NCBI GenBank assembly: GCA_024734555.1
Contig: JANPWX010000081.1
Span: forward strand, 2,063,431-2,127,430
From: Trochalopteron elliotii
Taxonomy: Eukaryota; Chordata; Aves; Passeriformes; Leiothrichidae
DNA length: 64,000 bases
Direction: 5' to 3'
The position numbers were made by a program, and so were the translations under genes. Below are positions 11,752 to 26,280 of this stretch, one piece after another. Every line of letters starts with the position of its first letter. Within the stretch, counting starts at the first letter, position 1. Under the pieces are notes generated by a model that ran no database searches, was not told the origin of the DNA, and was given only the letters and a program-made list of their open reading frames with translations.

Positions 11752-13858
11752 ATTTATGTGTGTCTGTGTATATGCCTATTAATATATTTTTATTATTTCC
11801 ATTTCTTGTCTTTATTGCTTCTCCCAAATTAAAAATCTAATAGCTACTTGGTAAATTCTTCTGTTCCCAACTCAATATAGTATCTAAAGTCTGTACATTT
11901 GAAAAAACAATATCTATAGCTAGAATATTCTACTCTAATAATGCAGCAATCTTCAAAGTGTCAAATAACTTTCATGCTCTTCTGTATACTCTGGGCACAA
12001 TTTTAAACTGATTTTTTTCTAACATTTATTCTAGTTTTCTTCTTTTTCTAAAATTAAATTGGAAGATTAATGATTAATTATAATCACTTGTAGGTCAGCT
12101 AGAGTTACATAAAAGCATAAATTCCTCCTAAACCCCACACATCAGATCTCTCCAAGGCTGTAAGTGATGACTTTGGTAAGTTAACCAAATCTGTGTTTGC
12201 AGTCTGGACACCTTAGTTACTCAACTCAGTGACTGCCTGCAAAGGCAGGTTGGCAGTATTCAGGTCATCAGTCATAACATTTGTTTATTTTTGCTGCTCT
12301 GACACCAGGCCAGAAAATTTCAAATCCAAGTGACGAGATTAACGCAATTCCTGGCTGGAGCACGTGTAACTTTTTACATACAGCTGAGCATAAAAAGAAC
12401 AATTTACTGATGATGGGGCTGGATGCTCTTTCCCAGAGCCTGTGACTGTATGCTAGAGCAAGAACATGTTGAACAACCCTGTGGCCTTACAGAATCAGCC
12501 TTGTGGTATACAAAGCAGAGGGAAAGAGGCCCTTGACTACTAGGCAGTCTTGCCAGAACTGACACTGCAAGGCTGGCTGATGGTGAAGTTACAAGTAAAT
12601 GTCACTTTCATCAGGTAGAGATACTGAAAAAAAAAATATATAAATCTGAATATGAGACTAAATAAATGAGGCACACTTTCTGCAATCTTCAGGAATAAGT
12701 AGTATTTGACTTTTCAAAGCATTTCACCAGAAAGTCCTTATTCGTAATTTCAAAGGTATCATTTCAAGGTATTTTTACGATACTTTATTTTTATTCTCCA
12801 TGATAAATATCCTTCCAAATGTAAGTTACACATGCAAGTTAAACACTTTAAGCAATCAGCATCTCTCTAAAGCCAAATCATTTCCACACTGATCTGCCTT
12901 ACTGTACTCCATTAAGGTTGGTAGGATAAACTGCACTGATTTCATTTCCCTTTTAGGAAGCTATCCTCATAATCCTGCTTTAGAAGAAGAAGAAAAAACC
13001 ACTAGGGCTCAAAGGCAGCTTCAACCTAAAATAGTTACTCATTCTACTCTTAAAGAGGTTTGTATTATTTCACTTCTCAAAAACAAAAAGATGCTGGCCA
13101 ACAGCTCAAGGTAGGTGCAGCCTCCAAAATCCACATCCTCCTTTGTTTTAATAGACCTCTCTCTTCTTTTAGATTTATGGAGGTTTGTGGGTAACTCAGT
13201 AAAGCAACAGATAAAGAACTGCTGAAATATTCTCTACATTACACTGAGCTTGCTCTGGTATTTGTGCTGTGCTCAGGGCTCTTCACCTCCATCAGAACCC
13301 AAGATTGGAACTGACACCCACCCAACAATTTGAGTGTCTCAGATGCACTACAAGAACACAAAAGTCTTTCTTTCACCTGATATGTCACAATGGTTTCCTT
13401 TGCTTAGATACTGCAGCAAAGGAAGAGATGTGGTGTTTAGTTCTTTAACAAATCTCCCAGTTCCTTTACTGTTAACAAGTGGGAGCGTCCATATGGTTTG
13501 TAGAAAGCAACAATGTGGAGCATGTCCAGCTCTTCAATTAGTAACTAAGAATTTCAGCCTTTTCAAACCAGTCTTCTTGTTTAACTCCCTTGAGTCTTAG
13601 AGGGGCATCATGTACAGAAAACACAGAAGGAAAAAATAAAAAAATCAAGGTCATATCTTTGCACAAACCCAATGCAGTCTTATATACAACAGGTGGTCAG
13701 ACAGTAGAAAAATCTAAAGTTTAAAATAACTTGCTATCTCCCCCCTGGCCAGCCAAGCACAAGGGCCACCAGAGTATTCCTCCAAGGCACTGAAGTGACA
13801 CATAATGCCTGCCCTGGACAAAGGAGCACAAAGTGAGAGATTTGTACATTTCTGAATT

Positions 13859-13879
13859 AAAAAAAAAAAAAAAAAAAAA
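13859..13879. repeat. Poly-A tract of 21 bases
   Basis: This is an uninterrupted run of 21 A. No retrogene is recognisable on its 5' side, so it is best treated as a simple repeat. Confidence 0.95.
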
Positions 13880-16800
13880 TCACCTAACCAGTTGAAAGCA
13901 AAAATACATTAAAATAGCATTGTAATCTGATACCTCAATTCCAAAATCATGGCACAAGCAGTCACACTCTCTGCTTCACCAAACAGCCCAATGACTCCTT
14001 CAGAACTCTCACAACTTTACTGCAAACAAACTCAGCTCTAAGCATTTACATAACCCAGACTAAAGTGTAAGCTTTGGGTTCTGTCTGCCCTTAAAGCAGA
14101 GGGGGGAGAAGGAAGGAGATGAAAACCTTTGACATTTTAGTGGTGTTTAAGCACAAGCCTTATTCTATTTTGTTCTGTGTCATTCCTCCCCCACAGGATG
14201 GGAAGCAATGCTACACACTCAGTACATGAATGGCCACATGAGCTGAGCAATACCATAACAAACCTGTTAAGTTTGACTATAAATCATATGCAGGTTCTCT
14301 GTTCCTTCCAACTGCTGGAGAAATATGCAAATTAAGTAATTAGATACCTCTGAGAAGCCTGTTCTTTGATTCAGCATCAGCTTTAAAAAAACAAAGGTAA
14401 TGAATGTATTAAAAAACCCCAGACAATACAAAAATACTTGGTCTTTATTTTCACAACTATTTCACACCACCAGTTTTCCATTATGGCGAACCAAACTCAG
14501 AACTATTTAAAGTCTGGGGGTTTTATTGGCTGAAAAATGATGAAATCTTTTTTTTCTTTAACAATATTTACCTGAGAACCACAGCCAAAAGAACTCCCAG
14601 TTACCAGATTTACATTATAATACCATCTCATCCAACTTTGCTGATTCTGTGTTTTAGCCACATTCTGCCAAGATGGGTTCCTGGTCTCCAGTCAGGGAAT
14701 ACACAAGGCTTTGGATACTCAACATCCATCAATTCTCCATTACTGTCTGCACAGTTTAACCTGTGGAGTTACTCTTAATTCAAATATCTTATTATATATT
14801 TTGTCTCATTTTCAAATCGATTAGAACTAAATTTCACACAAATTTAAACACTTGCAGAAGATAATGCACATTCAACTCTGTACATACTTTCTCAAATACA
14901 CAATCTCTATTACTTTATTTGTCAGATTTACACACCCAACCAATTCACTTTGATGAGGAGAACAATTTTCTGCATATTTGAAAAGTTAATGAACTGCACA
15001 CAGTCCATGGACAAAATGGCCTAATGAGAAACTGCCTTTATAATAACACATTTCCAAGTATGTGTAAGGGTAAAGACATTCCTTCTGTGGTTATACATGG
15101 TCAATTCAGCTGAATCAAGCCCAGAATAAATAGAAACATAAAAAAACCCCAAACAGGCACACAATAAAGCCACAGGTTCAAACACTGTAGTATTGACTTT
15201 CTACTTATGATTCACTATGTAAACTTTCAATGACATCATGAAAGAATCATATAAGCATGATGAAATACTATTTAAAAATTCTCAATCTGCATAATTTATT
15301 ACAAAAAGCAACTTCTAAAATTCAAAGTATTCTTTTCAAATAAGAAACAAATATTTAAAGGAAATCTGATTACTAGAAATCAAAAGCACGTGTCCCTAAT
15401 TTACAAAATTTTTCATACAACTGCTTTTACCTAAATAAAATGGAACTGCCAAATGTATTTTACATTTTAAATGCAGTTTTTAAATTAACAGCATAAAACA
15501 AACACATCTCTAATGAAGACTATGTAATAAACATATCCTAGACAGGCCTGGGAGACAGTGAAAGACACCTCAGCAGTGAATTCTGGAATATTAGAACTGC
15601 TGAATAAGATGCTATTGAATGTTACTTCCAGAACAACAACAAAAGAAACTAAATTCTAAAACATCAAAAGTGCAAAATAATTAACAGAAGGAAAAAAACA
15701 CACCAAAAATCATGAACATACTACACTCAAATACCAAGCTTCCTACAAACTTTAACTGGGAACACAGGGCTGCAACCTAATTCCCTTCTATGCAGAGACA
15801 CAAAAATACAGTTACAAGGGAAAACCAATACTGAACATCCAAATCCATCTTTTTTTTTTGTCCAGCATACAGTGTCACAACACAAAACACCAAGGAAACA
15901 GCAATCCCAGCAAAAGAGAGGTGGTTTTGATACTGCTGTTGAACTCTGAAAAAACATAAAATTTGAACAAGTGAGTATTAGGCACAAAAACCCTTAACTT
16001 CAGGAAGTAAGCTGGGGTGCTGGTGGTGGGGGGAATCTTTGTCTAGGGAAGTATTTATCATCATAAAGTGCTCTCCAAGCACACTCTGGGTGCTTCCACA
16101 AGAGAAATTGTCACAAAGGAAGTATCATCTGACTGTTTCATAATCACTTGAAACCAGTAAAAATACAGTAATTCTGAAGGAAGAATTTGCTTCTCCTTTC
16201 CTTTCAATGCTCCTCCCAACACACAACCACAAATCTGGAGACCAAATGGCAACATGGACATCACTAAAGCTGAACTTTGATTTAAAACACTAAATACTCA
16301 CCCAAACTGGATCAGCTCCCTGATTCCCCTCAAAACCCCACAGTATCTTGTGTCACAGACAGACACAGAACAGGCAGCCAGGGTGAGAGAGAAAGAAGTG
16401 TCAGACCAAGTGTCAGGATGAGATCTGACCACAAAGACCTCAGAGCAGACTCTCCCTTCAGGTAAGGCACAAAAACTTACTAGAAATTAGACTTTTTCCT
16501 TAAGAAAGCAGTCCAAGTCACAGTCCAAGGTTTAACTCTTTGACTCCATTTACAGTTTTCCTGTTACAGGAACTATGCAACCAACAGTTCTGGTTGCAAC
16601 CAATGTATCTGGTGGGTCACAGTTCACAAGGTGATTTAGATACTGAAGTAAAACATGTAACATTTCTAGGAGTCTTATTTTCCACATTAATGATAGAAAA
16701 ATCAGCAACTCCTTGAAATCCAGATCATCTATATTCAAGCAATCCAGAAACCTAAACCTTGGAGAAGCATTGATTGTTCTCAACTTTGTGAAAATCTGCC

Positions 16801-19800
16801 TTCCTGAGTCTTCATCATCTTCTTTATTTGGAAGAACTGGGAAAAGTTCTTAGTCTTGACCACAGGAAAAACAAAGCCATCAAACCACATTAGTTATAAA
16901 TTTCAGGGATCAGCCAATACAAACCACAGAACAGAGAAAATAATCCAAAAACCAAGGCAAACTATACAAAATACTAATATTGTGATTGAAAAGTGATAGT
17001 ATTTTGAGATACACAGAACTGATATGAGTTTAATCCAGTATTATGTGAGAATTAAAACATATCTAAAGGCACGTTTACAATCTTCACAGATCCCTCTGAA
17101 AAGCTGTTCTGCAGAGAGACTTACAATCTCAGTAATATACTCAGAAGTTACTCATCTTTGAGTATTTAATACAACTAACACAAATTTGAAGTACTTGAAT
17201 ATATGTGCAATAAAAACCTATTATAATTCAACCTTGAGGTTTGCACCTTAGTAAACTCATTTAATGTTTAAGCAGTCTTTTTTCATAGCTAGTAAAATCA
17301 TTAACCATTAAAGGAACCCAAATTAAATACTGCTTACTACAAATGCAATACAGTTATTTAACTGCTTTTTAACAATGCATCATTCAAATGATCACCAAAA
17401 TACTTTCTGAATATTAAAAAAAAAAAAATCCAGTTTTTTGGTAGAGTACTTGCCTACTGGATAGGTTTCTAGTGGCATTCTGCCACATGCTATGAGATAA
17501 CCAAACAGCTAAGAGGCTCATAGTACAGAATATGGGACCATTTGTACTGAACAAATAACCCCAAACATCAAGATTTTCCCCTTGCTTGACTTTTATTATA
17601 GTTTAATAAAAATTAAGATTATTTTATGATTACGTAACATGCTTACGTAACTCACAAATTCTATTATACACAGAAATAACTTGCCCTACAAGTCTAAGTA
17701 TACCATACACTTGCTGGGAAAAGAAAACAAACACCACCCTCATCCCCCAGAAAACCAACTATAGTGAAAAAAAGAAAACCAAACTCAGAAAAGCAGACAA
17801 AAGAAAGCCCTAAGCAAGTCTAAGTGCATTCCCCTTAAGTATGGAGAGTGTTCATTTTCTGAACAGACTAAACAGAATGTGCATAAATAGTTTCATTTTA
17901 AAAATGAGTGCAGCTTACATAAGCATGTGGCAGTCAACCATTTTTACTGATGGCACTACAACCAACAGTGGCAAAAAAGTTCAGAAAGAAGGACTTAGGA
18001 ATTAATTCAAAATATCTATAGTCCATACCCCAAGGCTGACTAAGTAAGGCTACTGGGAAAGCTTAAACTCAAATATTTCATGAATTGTCAAGTGGATAGA
18101 GTAATCCAAGGATTATGCTCAAAAGAAGTTATTCAGAGTAGCCCAAAACCAGAAATTTTCTACTGTCACGAGGACACAAATTCTCCTGTAAGACACATCT
18201 GCTCTTTCTGGAATCTGTGTTCTAGCACATAATAAAAGCATAAGAACAAAACATATCAAAATGTCAATGTCACAACTACTTTCTTCTCACCTGAATCACA
18301 GAAATTCTAACGCTTAAACTGATTTCTTTTTTTTTTTCCCCTCTTCTTCTAGAGCTCACAAAAGACTTACCTTTCAAAACTTCCAAAAAACAAGAGACAT
18401 TTAGAGTCTCATTCTTTAAACTTCTTTACAGGAAGCTGGACAAAACAATGGTCTGTGGTATAGATTTTAACAGGACTCAGTGGTGGGGGGAAGCACATAA
18501 GGACTGCTTGGTTTTGTGGGGTCTTTCTAAAACTCAATTCACAGAAGAGAATCAAATTTCCTTTGATCATTTCCTGTCAGCTCCCCAACACCAATCCCCC
18601 TCCAGCCAGTTCTCTGAGCCATCAAGTCCATGAACTGCAACCCCACAGTGACCACAGCTCCACTGAGCCCAGGACTGGCAGTGAGAAATTTTCTCCACTT
18701 CATCCAACCACCAGGAGAGTGAGCAGAATCTCTCTGAAGATATGGATTTCTTAAAAGGTAAGAAAAGTAGGAGCTCTTCTTCCACCTCCTCTGTGTTTGC
18801 AGAACAGGAATCCTCCATCAGACTGGAGACACCAGTCCACTACCTCTCAATAACAGATGGACATGAGAACAAACTGCACTGGGATTGCTGAAATCCAAAC
18901 CCAAGCACTGAATGGTACAGACAAGAACCAAACAGCACAAGCCTCCATGCCCTGATCACATCTTGGATAACATATGCTCTTAGGAGAAGTGTCAGAAATT
19001 TTTGCTACAACTTTTACAGTAAAATGTCTCAGTTAAGGAAAAGCAGCTTTCAAGTGACTGGGTGTTCCTCCAGAAATAGAAGTACTGTTTATCACAGCAC
19101 CAGAAATGTCTGTGTTGTTGGTACTAGTGCCTCCATGAGTAACAGCTACAGAGATCACTGAACATACCTCAGTGTCCACATTACTATGGGAAGATGTCAC
19201 TCACCTGATGGAACTAAAGACCATCAAGACCTGCTGTACAGAGTTACTGAGAAGATTCCTTCTTCTCTTTGGAAAACTTCAAGCTGTCCTCTACAGAAGC
19301 CATCTCCCTCTTACAGACCCCTTATTCCTAGATGAAGGAACTTTATTTCAACATTTAGGTGATTTTTTGACTCCTTTTCGCTTTTTTTTAATACAGTAGA
19401 TCATAATTTCTAAAGACAGACCAAAATTGCTGATCTTACTCAGGTCTCTCGCAGGCCTAAGGCTACCTTCAGCCTCATTTACCTCAACTCCCAAATCTTG
19501 AAAAGGATTGGCAGGTAGAACATTTACTTGACTTGGAACTTTCTTTAAAGCAAAAGAAGCATTTACAGCATCTAGAGGCTGGGCTTCAAAAGCAAAGAGG
19601 CAGATTTCATTTAAGAGAACCTACATTCTGCCATTTATGAACTTAATTCAGCTGCAACAGATGTGGTACAAACTCTATCTTCTCTGTCTGACCTCTCTTC
19701 CTTTAAACTGGATATTCCAAGAAAACAGTAATTAAAGAATGTTTGTTGCAGAAAGTGCCAAGGAACTCAAACCAACACAGAAGGAAGCTGGATGTGAACA

Positions 19801-20643
19801 GGGATAATTCTCACTGTCACTGCCTGCTACTGAAACCAGCACACGTCGAAGAGTAACAGCTTCAGTGTAAGAGCAGGAGAAAGTACAAAACTGCAAACAT
19901 GTTCCTGAGTAATTATTCAGAAAGTTCTTACTCCCAAAGCATGAAGCATTCAGTTCAACAATGAGATTTGTTGTGAAACACCTGTATAACAGATAATTGA
20001 TGCTCATGAAGTTGGGACAACATGCAAACTTTTATCACCACATTTTCATGATGCTGCCCAAACAGCAGGAAACAAAGCACAGATAAAAGACTCAAACAGC
20101 TGTTCCCCTGTGCTGTTCATTTGAAACTTACTAATGAGTTGAAAAAAATCCGTGCTAATGTACAAAAGCACTGACAAAAGTTTTAAAATATAATTTCATG
20201 TAAGTGTTCCAAATTCAGCTAAAACTTACTCAGCAATAACTGAAGTCACATTTGCAAACGTCCCGATCACCCAGCAGCTAAAACTTGATTTTTACCAGGA
20301 AAGAACATAAAGTGACTTTTCAGCAGAATATCCAGAAAATAACTTAAAAGTTTTTAACACATTCAAATCAGCAGTGAGAAGATGATATTTGATGCAATGT
20401 CTACTAGTAGAAATTTAGCCCATTTGTATTTTTTGGAGAAAATATGAAGCAACAGAGAAATTGTATTGATAAGACTTTGTCTTATCTAGACATATCATTT
20501 CTGATCCAATATTAGCAGGATTACAGCAAGAATTACTATTCCTTCAAGATAAATAAAAGAATTTCAAGAAAAAAGGGCAGATACACTTTAATGCAATGCT
20601 CTGCAACAGCCTAGTACCTGGCTTACTATTTCTGCAAACTGAT

Positions 20644-20685
20644 CTTTGAGAACATCCACATGTTCTCTTTGAGAACATCCACATG
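20644..20685. repeat. Short direct duplication, 19-base copies
   Basis: CTTTGAGAACATCCACATG occurs twice with a period of 23 bases (starting 20644 and 20667). It is a small slippage duplication inside the TAB3 5' intron. Confidence 0.85.
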
Positions 20686-23600
20686 AAAGCCAAGTTCTGT
20701 ATTTCTTTCATAACTTGCACAACATCTAGCTAAAAAAAAAAAAAAAGACAACAAAGACCAACCATCTCCTATTCATAAACTATTATTGATCCTATGCCCA
20801 AAGTGAAAGAACAAAACAAGTCTGTAACTCTTTCAAGTGCTAGGAAAAAATGCCCACATCTTGAGTCAAGCCAAAGTATACAAACTCCCAACTGAAGACA
20901 AAGAATTACACTTGAGGATTTATACCAACGTGACAAAAAACACACATAGAACAAACCAAGCCTTTTTGCCAGCCATTTTCTAATGCAGCTGTGACACTGT
21001 AAACCAGGAAGAGTTGTTCAAACAGATGAGACGTGGGGGCAAATCACCTCAGAATATAACCAAGGAATGGAAAAATGCTTAAGCTTAAAGCTGTAGCAAG
21101 ATTAAAATATCAGCACTGCTGCAGTTCTTTTTACCAAATCTGGTAAGAAATGGTCAATACTGAATGCAGTTTATTAAATAGTACAAGTTTTTTTCCTGCC
21201 ACAACATCCAAGACAAATACTGATAGTAACATTTTTTTTTTTCCAAAAACTCTCCATTTGTCCCTAGATCAACCATGATCTCACAGAAATTGACCCACTT
21301 TTCAAATTAATGAACACTTTAGTGGATATGCAATTTCATTAGAAAGAAAGTATTTTATTACGAGCGTGGAATAAGACTGAACAGAATCTGCTGAAGGGTG
21401 TTTTCCAGAAAACACTCTTAATGATCCACCAGGAAGGCCACATGCAGGTAGGAAAACATCTGTACTTGGGCTGTGACAGCCAGGCTGCTGAACACCAGCA
21501 CAGCAGAATGACCGACCTCTCTCTTTGTGACTGCTATTTGCCTACAAACCCCCTGCTTTAAACAACTCTCTGAAAAGAGCTGCAATTTTCCTTTTAATAG
21601 AGCCAAATTAGGACAAAACCTGGTAATTCAATGCTTTTAAAACACCATTACTTTGCATTCAGGCCCTTAATAAAACAGAGCCCACCAGGAACTGAAGAAC
21701 TAATGCTTCTTAAAAACACAAAGCTGTATATAACCTCAACAGAGATGGCATTTTTCATTTTTACACTGTAGTGCTCTGCTGGCCATTTTAAAACAACACT
21801 TGAATAGGGAGAAACATTCAACATAGTAATAATCAATGGCGTGTAAGAATATTGACATGTTACTTCCACTCTGACATTAAGCTGAGACAGACATTGTGAT
21901 CTATCTGATATAATTAACCTTCAAAAAGAAAACAAGAACAAGAAAAATGCGAAACAATAAGGACTCACTACACAACTTGAACTGCATCAGCAATACAGTG
22001 GCACTGTCTCACATTATATACTAAATTTTGTGACATGTATTTCAACTTCTCAAGTCGATGAAAATACCTCAGTGACGTTTTTCTCTGGAAGATGTGTACA
22101 TGAGTCTCCTGGATACCACAGTGCCACCTCTTAAACACCGACTGACACAGCACATAAGTTGCTGACCAATCAACCCTCCTCACACAGAGCAGGAGATACT
22201 CAGCACAGATACTCAGTACCACAGAACCACCTACACTATCACCCTTTGTCTGGAGCTGGAGAGAGCACTTCGCTTAAGCATTATGAGCACATTTACAGTC
22301 TGAAAGCCTTTCAAAGGACAACTTTGACTAACACTTGAAGGGCTGGCAGACTACAAGAACCTATTCTAGCAGTGTTTTCAACCAACACCTTCAACATTTG
22401 CACACGCGAGTCTAAACAGGTATTTCAAAACTCATCTTTCCATTTACGGTGAGAGCTTCACAGGTGAGAACTGGCACCATGACATCACCACACATTCAAC
22501 TTCTGCAAAAGGGTTCTCAATCTCCCACAGAAACAAGTCAATATTGCCCTTTAGACAGTATTTTAGTCTACTGCGCCCATAGACAAATAAGCCTAGAGAA
22601 AATCTGTATTATATAGAAAACCAAGAGTTCCAACTTGGAAAAAAAAAACAAAATACAATAACAGAAAACTTTGCCAGAGGTTTGAAAGTAAATCCCTAAT
22701 ATCAGTTTACTGCACTAGGCAGCCCCCAAATTTTTCAGTTTGGCTTTATTTTTCTGTTTGAGTAAAGACAGTAACAGGCAACAGGAAAAGATATTGCAAA
22801 ACCACAAGTTACAGATATTTTTACCATGTACCTTGAAGTCAAAACTAGTCCAAAAGCTTATGATAATATTTCAGGCTTTGTATGAACTGTCTCAGCTTCA
22901 CACTCCATTTGTCACCTGCCTTTTAACCATACCATGTAAGAAGAATAACTTCCACTGCCGACAGTTAGTTACACTTTACTTGCACTCACGTGTGTGCACA
23001 CAGGCACTGCACCTACCTCAGCCCACAGCAGTGGAACAGCAGCATCAGAGATGCTCCCAGAGCACAATGTGTCACAGCAGGGCTGAGGTGGATGACTAAG
23101 CACACACGACAGACTTGACGTTACCCAAAATTTACTAGACTTGATCATTTACTCTGACTCTGTCGTCACTAAAATACCTTTGGTGTCAAAAAAGCAAATC
23201 AAAGGCTTTTGCTTGTGTTGGTGATTTTGCTGAAACATTGAAGCTGTGAAAGTAGGGATTTGAAAATCATCCCAGTTGAAGACAAAGCGCTTTGAAAAAC
23301 AATTCAATAAAACATCTTAGGTTTCCTATTTATTATGTACTGCAGCACACATCCATGGAACTCTTGCCCTAACCAAGAATACTTTTGCAGGCCATATGTG
23401 GAGGCTACTTAGGCTGTTTACAAATACATACAAAATGAACCATCACAGGTTTGAAGTCAGGAGAAAGCCTCTACAGACCAGCACAACCAAAAACTTCATT
23501 TAAGTCCTACATAATTCTTGAGAGGGGACAGAGGAGAGTTACTGCTGGATAACCCAAAGAAGCACATCAATGTACCCTCGTGGATGGCTTCCAAGGAGTC

Positions 23601-24897
23601 TTTTTCCATCAGGATTACCTTTTACTCTGCAACTCAACAGAGAGACACCAGCACAGACATCACCAAAGCTGGTTGAAAGTCAGATATGTTCTCACAATAC
23701 CTCTTCAACTTATCTAGTCTTTCTCAAGATGAAAAGTCATGGAAAGAAAAAGAAGCCTCAATGAGATTCAGGAAACAAGAATGGCCACAGATCTCACAAT
23801 ACCCTCATTATATTTACCTGCAAGCATTATCTGTAAAGGTTACGACCCAAGATGAAAAAAATACATAATGAAAGTATAATTTCATAATAAGAATACATCA
23901 CACTTAACCAGCTACCTGTGTTTATACCAAAAGATTAAAGGCAGGCTTAAATGCTGATTTTATTATTCTTTACTAATGTATGCAAAATTTGGTATGTTGG
24001 TAATTTTATGGACAAACTGAGACAGTCTCTATATATATTAATACAGGTTGTTACAGCACTCTTCAGATTGCTGCAGTCAACAGACACCATTCACAAGGCA
24101 GGACAAAGTGCAAGCTTTAACAAATGTTGTGAAATACTTTATTTTTAAGAATGCTGTTCCTCTCTCTCTACAAAGAGGAAATGAATTTAACATTTCTTCT
24201 TTTTACATGGAATATGTTAGCTGCAAACATACTTAAGGAGGGCCAGAAGAAAGTATTGCTTTTCTCGCAGATGGAGAAAACAAAATTAAAAGTTACCAGA
24301 ACAGTGACTGGCCTTTGACCATGGCAGCTCTACCTGTAAGTTTTAAGAGTTCTGTTATATTAAGTCCTCTGGAAACATGAGTGATCAGGTGGTCCTGCTA
24401 CAGAACATAAGCCCATGAAAAAACACTACTCAATTTTGTCACAGTAAACACCAGCTCTAAAAATAACAAACACATATTGAGACATCAGCTAGACAGGTTG
24501 ACCTGGCCACTCTCAACATTTATTTAGAATTGAAGAATAGTATCTTCAAACCTGTTAGCACTGTGACCTTCCATGACAGTTTTATGCATGTTTACCTGAA
24601 CAGTGTCTTACTTTAAGTTTTTCCATCACTTTCCAAGTGATTTCCGTATCTGAGCCATTCCATTTTTTTGGACACAGGGAATCTCCACCAAACCCTGAAG
24701 TACAGATACTCCCAAGCCATCTAAGCAATTGTCTTTCCTCTCCTTGTTTTCTCCTTGCCAAAGCCAGGGAAACAACAGTCAATATCATGTTACAAGTTAT
24801 GTTTGAACAAGAGGAAAAGCACAGCGACTGCACAGTCCTACACTAACACTGAACAGTATAAATAAGAGCTGCATCCATCCACTATATCCACTTACAT

Positions 24898-24914
24898 AAA
24901 AAAAAAAAAAAAAA
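24898..24914. repeat. Poly-A tract of 17 bases
   Basis: This is a run of 17 A, followed by a further A-rich stretch, lying about 280 bases to the left of the CpG island. In the direction of TAB3 transcription it is a U-rich tract early in the intron. Confidence 0.9.
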
Positions 24915-25551
24915 CTAAAATAAAACTCGAGTTAATCTTCCTCAGAGCCAATACAAGCAGTCGATAAGATCTCAAACACGACGTGAAGCCAAGATTCTGG
25001 GCAGAGCATAGCCAAGGCCTCGCTACCTTTGGGGGCCTTCTATTTCTAGAGCCAAGGCACAGCAGCAGCAGCATCGCGCTGCAGTCACGTCCAAGGGGCA
25101 GTGGCAGCGTTTACCTGTGAATCCATTTGCTTTTCATTAATTAATTTATTTTTTACGCACCCAGAGCAGCATCAGTGGCCCGGCAGACACCACAGTCTCT
25201 GCCGAGGGAACACCCGCACGGGATCCCCGGGCAGTCCGCCCGCCTCACTCCGCAAAGGGCTCCAAAAACAAAGACCAAAGTTTTCCCTGCTCGGTGCGTG
25301 GGAGTGCGGCAGCAAAACAGGAGCCAGGATCAACACCAGCCGCCTCCCGTCACCACACCCGGGCCCACGCAGGGCAGGACACCCCCTGCTCCCTGGGGCA
25401 GCCCGTCTGCGTCTCCCGGGACGGCCACAGCCCGCTCCCACGCTGGGAGGGGGGGACACCCACAGCCCGGCGGGATGGGAGACCGGGGGGTGTCACCCGG
25501 ACCTCCCTCACCGACCCTGGGCAGCGGGGTGGCCCTGCCCGCCCCCCGATT

Positions 25552-25946
25552 NNNNNNNNNNNNNNNNNNNNNNNNNNNNNNNNNNNNNNNNNNNNNNNNN
25601 NNNNNNNNNNNNNNNNNNNNNNNNNNNNNNNNNNNNNNNNNNNNNNNNNNNNNNNNNNNNNNNNNNNNNNNNNNNNNNNNNNNNNNNNNNNNNNNNNNNN
25701 NNNNNNNNNNNNNNNNNNNNNNNNNNNNNNNNNNNNNNNNNNNNNNNNNNNNNNNNNNNNNNNNNNNNNNNNNNNNNNNNNNNNNNNNNNNNNNNNNNNN
25801 NNNNNNNNNNNNNNNNNNNNNNNNNNNNNNNNNNNNNNNNNNNNNNNNNNNNNNNNNNNNNNNNNNNNNNNNNNNNNNNNNNNNNNNNNNNNNNNNNNNN
25901 NNNNNNNNNNNNNNNNNNNNNNNNNNNNNNNNNNNNNNNNNNNNNN
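25552..25946. other. Assembly gap (395 N)
   Basis: This is an unbroken run of N inside the CpG island. GC-rich promoter cores are commonly lost in bird assemblies. The transcription start and most of exon 1 of TAB3 are probably in it. The true length is not known unless the gap was sized. Confidence 0.99.
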
Positions 25947-25948
25947 AG

Positions 25949-25989
25949 GGGGCGGGGCTGGGGGCGGGGCCAGCCCCGAGGGGCGGGGC
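25949..25989. promoter_or_regulatory. Cluster of three GC boxes (SP/KLF sites)
   Basis: GGGGCGGGGC occurs exactly three times, at 25949-25958, 25961-25970 and 25980-25989, directly beside the assembly gap. This is the classical SP1/KLF motif found in TATA-less CpG-island promoters. The spacing of 12 and 19 bases and the location at the island core support a role in driving TAB3. Binding itself is inferred. Confidence 0.7.
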
Positions 25990-26280
25990 CAGGGCTGTGT
26001 AAGGAGGCTCCGGTCTGGGGGGGCTCTGTCCTGTCCCTCCTGTGCCCCTTCACCGGGGGATACTCAGCGCCTTTAAACGGAGCTTCCCCGGAGCGGGGGC
26101 TGGACACAGTGCTGCGTGCTAGAGATGATTGGGGGGGCTCATCCCGAGTTCCCCCCTCTAGAGAAGCCTGAGCGTGGCAGGGCAGTGACTGTGGCTGGGC
26201 AGTGACTGGAACTAAGGTGTTATTTTCTGAATATTGACAGCAGCGATAAGGTGCGCGGACACAGCGGCTACGGCACAGTT

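Larger units (their letters stand above)
320..25511 (-). other. TAB3: Presumed 5'-UTR intron of TAB3, about 25 kb, non-coding
   Basis: The coding exon starts at a splice acceptor (320-321) and the nearest promoter-like CpG island is at about 25.2-26.2 kb, so the intervening sequence is best read as one long 5'-UTR intron on the minus strand. Further non-coding exons could be hidden in it. The sequence is AT-rich, with many short open frames on both strands that show no recognisable domain. Apart from the CR1 fragments, poly-A tracts and small duplications listed separately, I see nothing I can name in 320-3595, 3986-6746, 7796-11665 or 11752-25177. The region 18560-18820 is locally less AT-rich but carries no recognisable exon. 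Confidence 0.6.
25178..26170. promoter_or_regulatory. CpG island, probable TAB3 promoter (core missing)
   Basis: Base composition changes abruptly from AT-rich intron to GC- and CpG-rich sequence, the only such island in the window. It sits upstream of the TAB3 coding exon in the right orientation. On the minus strand GGTCG/GTGAGG at 25512/25511 is a good splice donor, suggesting a first non-coding exon that starts in the gap and ends at 25512. Right of the gap are three GC boxes. CpG-island promoters often fire both ways, so a divergent plus-strand transcript is possible but not shown. Long open frames across the island are artefacts of GC-rich sequence and the N run. Confidence 0.7.

Noticed and set aside
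22740..23099. 119-codon plus-strand frame in the TAB3 intron
   Set aside because: Antisense to the gene, no recognisable domain, and typical of random frames in this tract.
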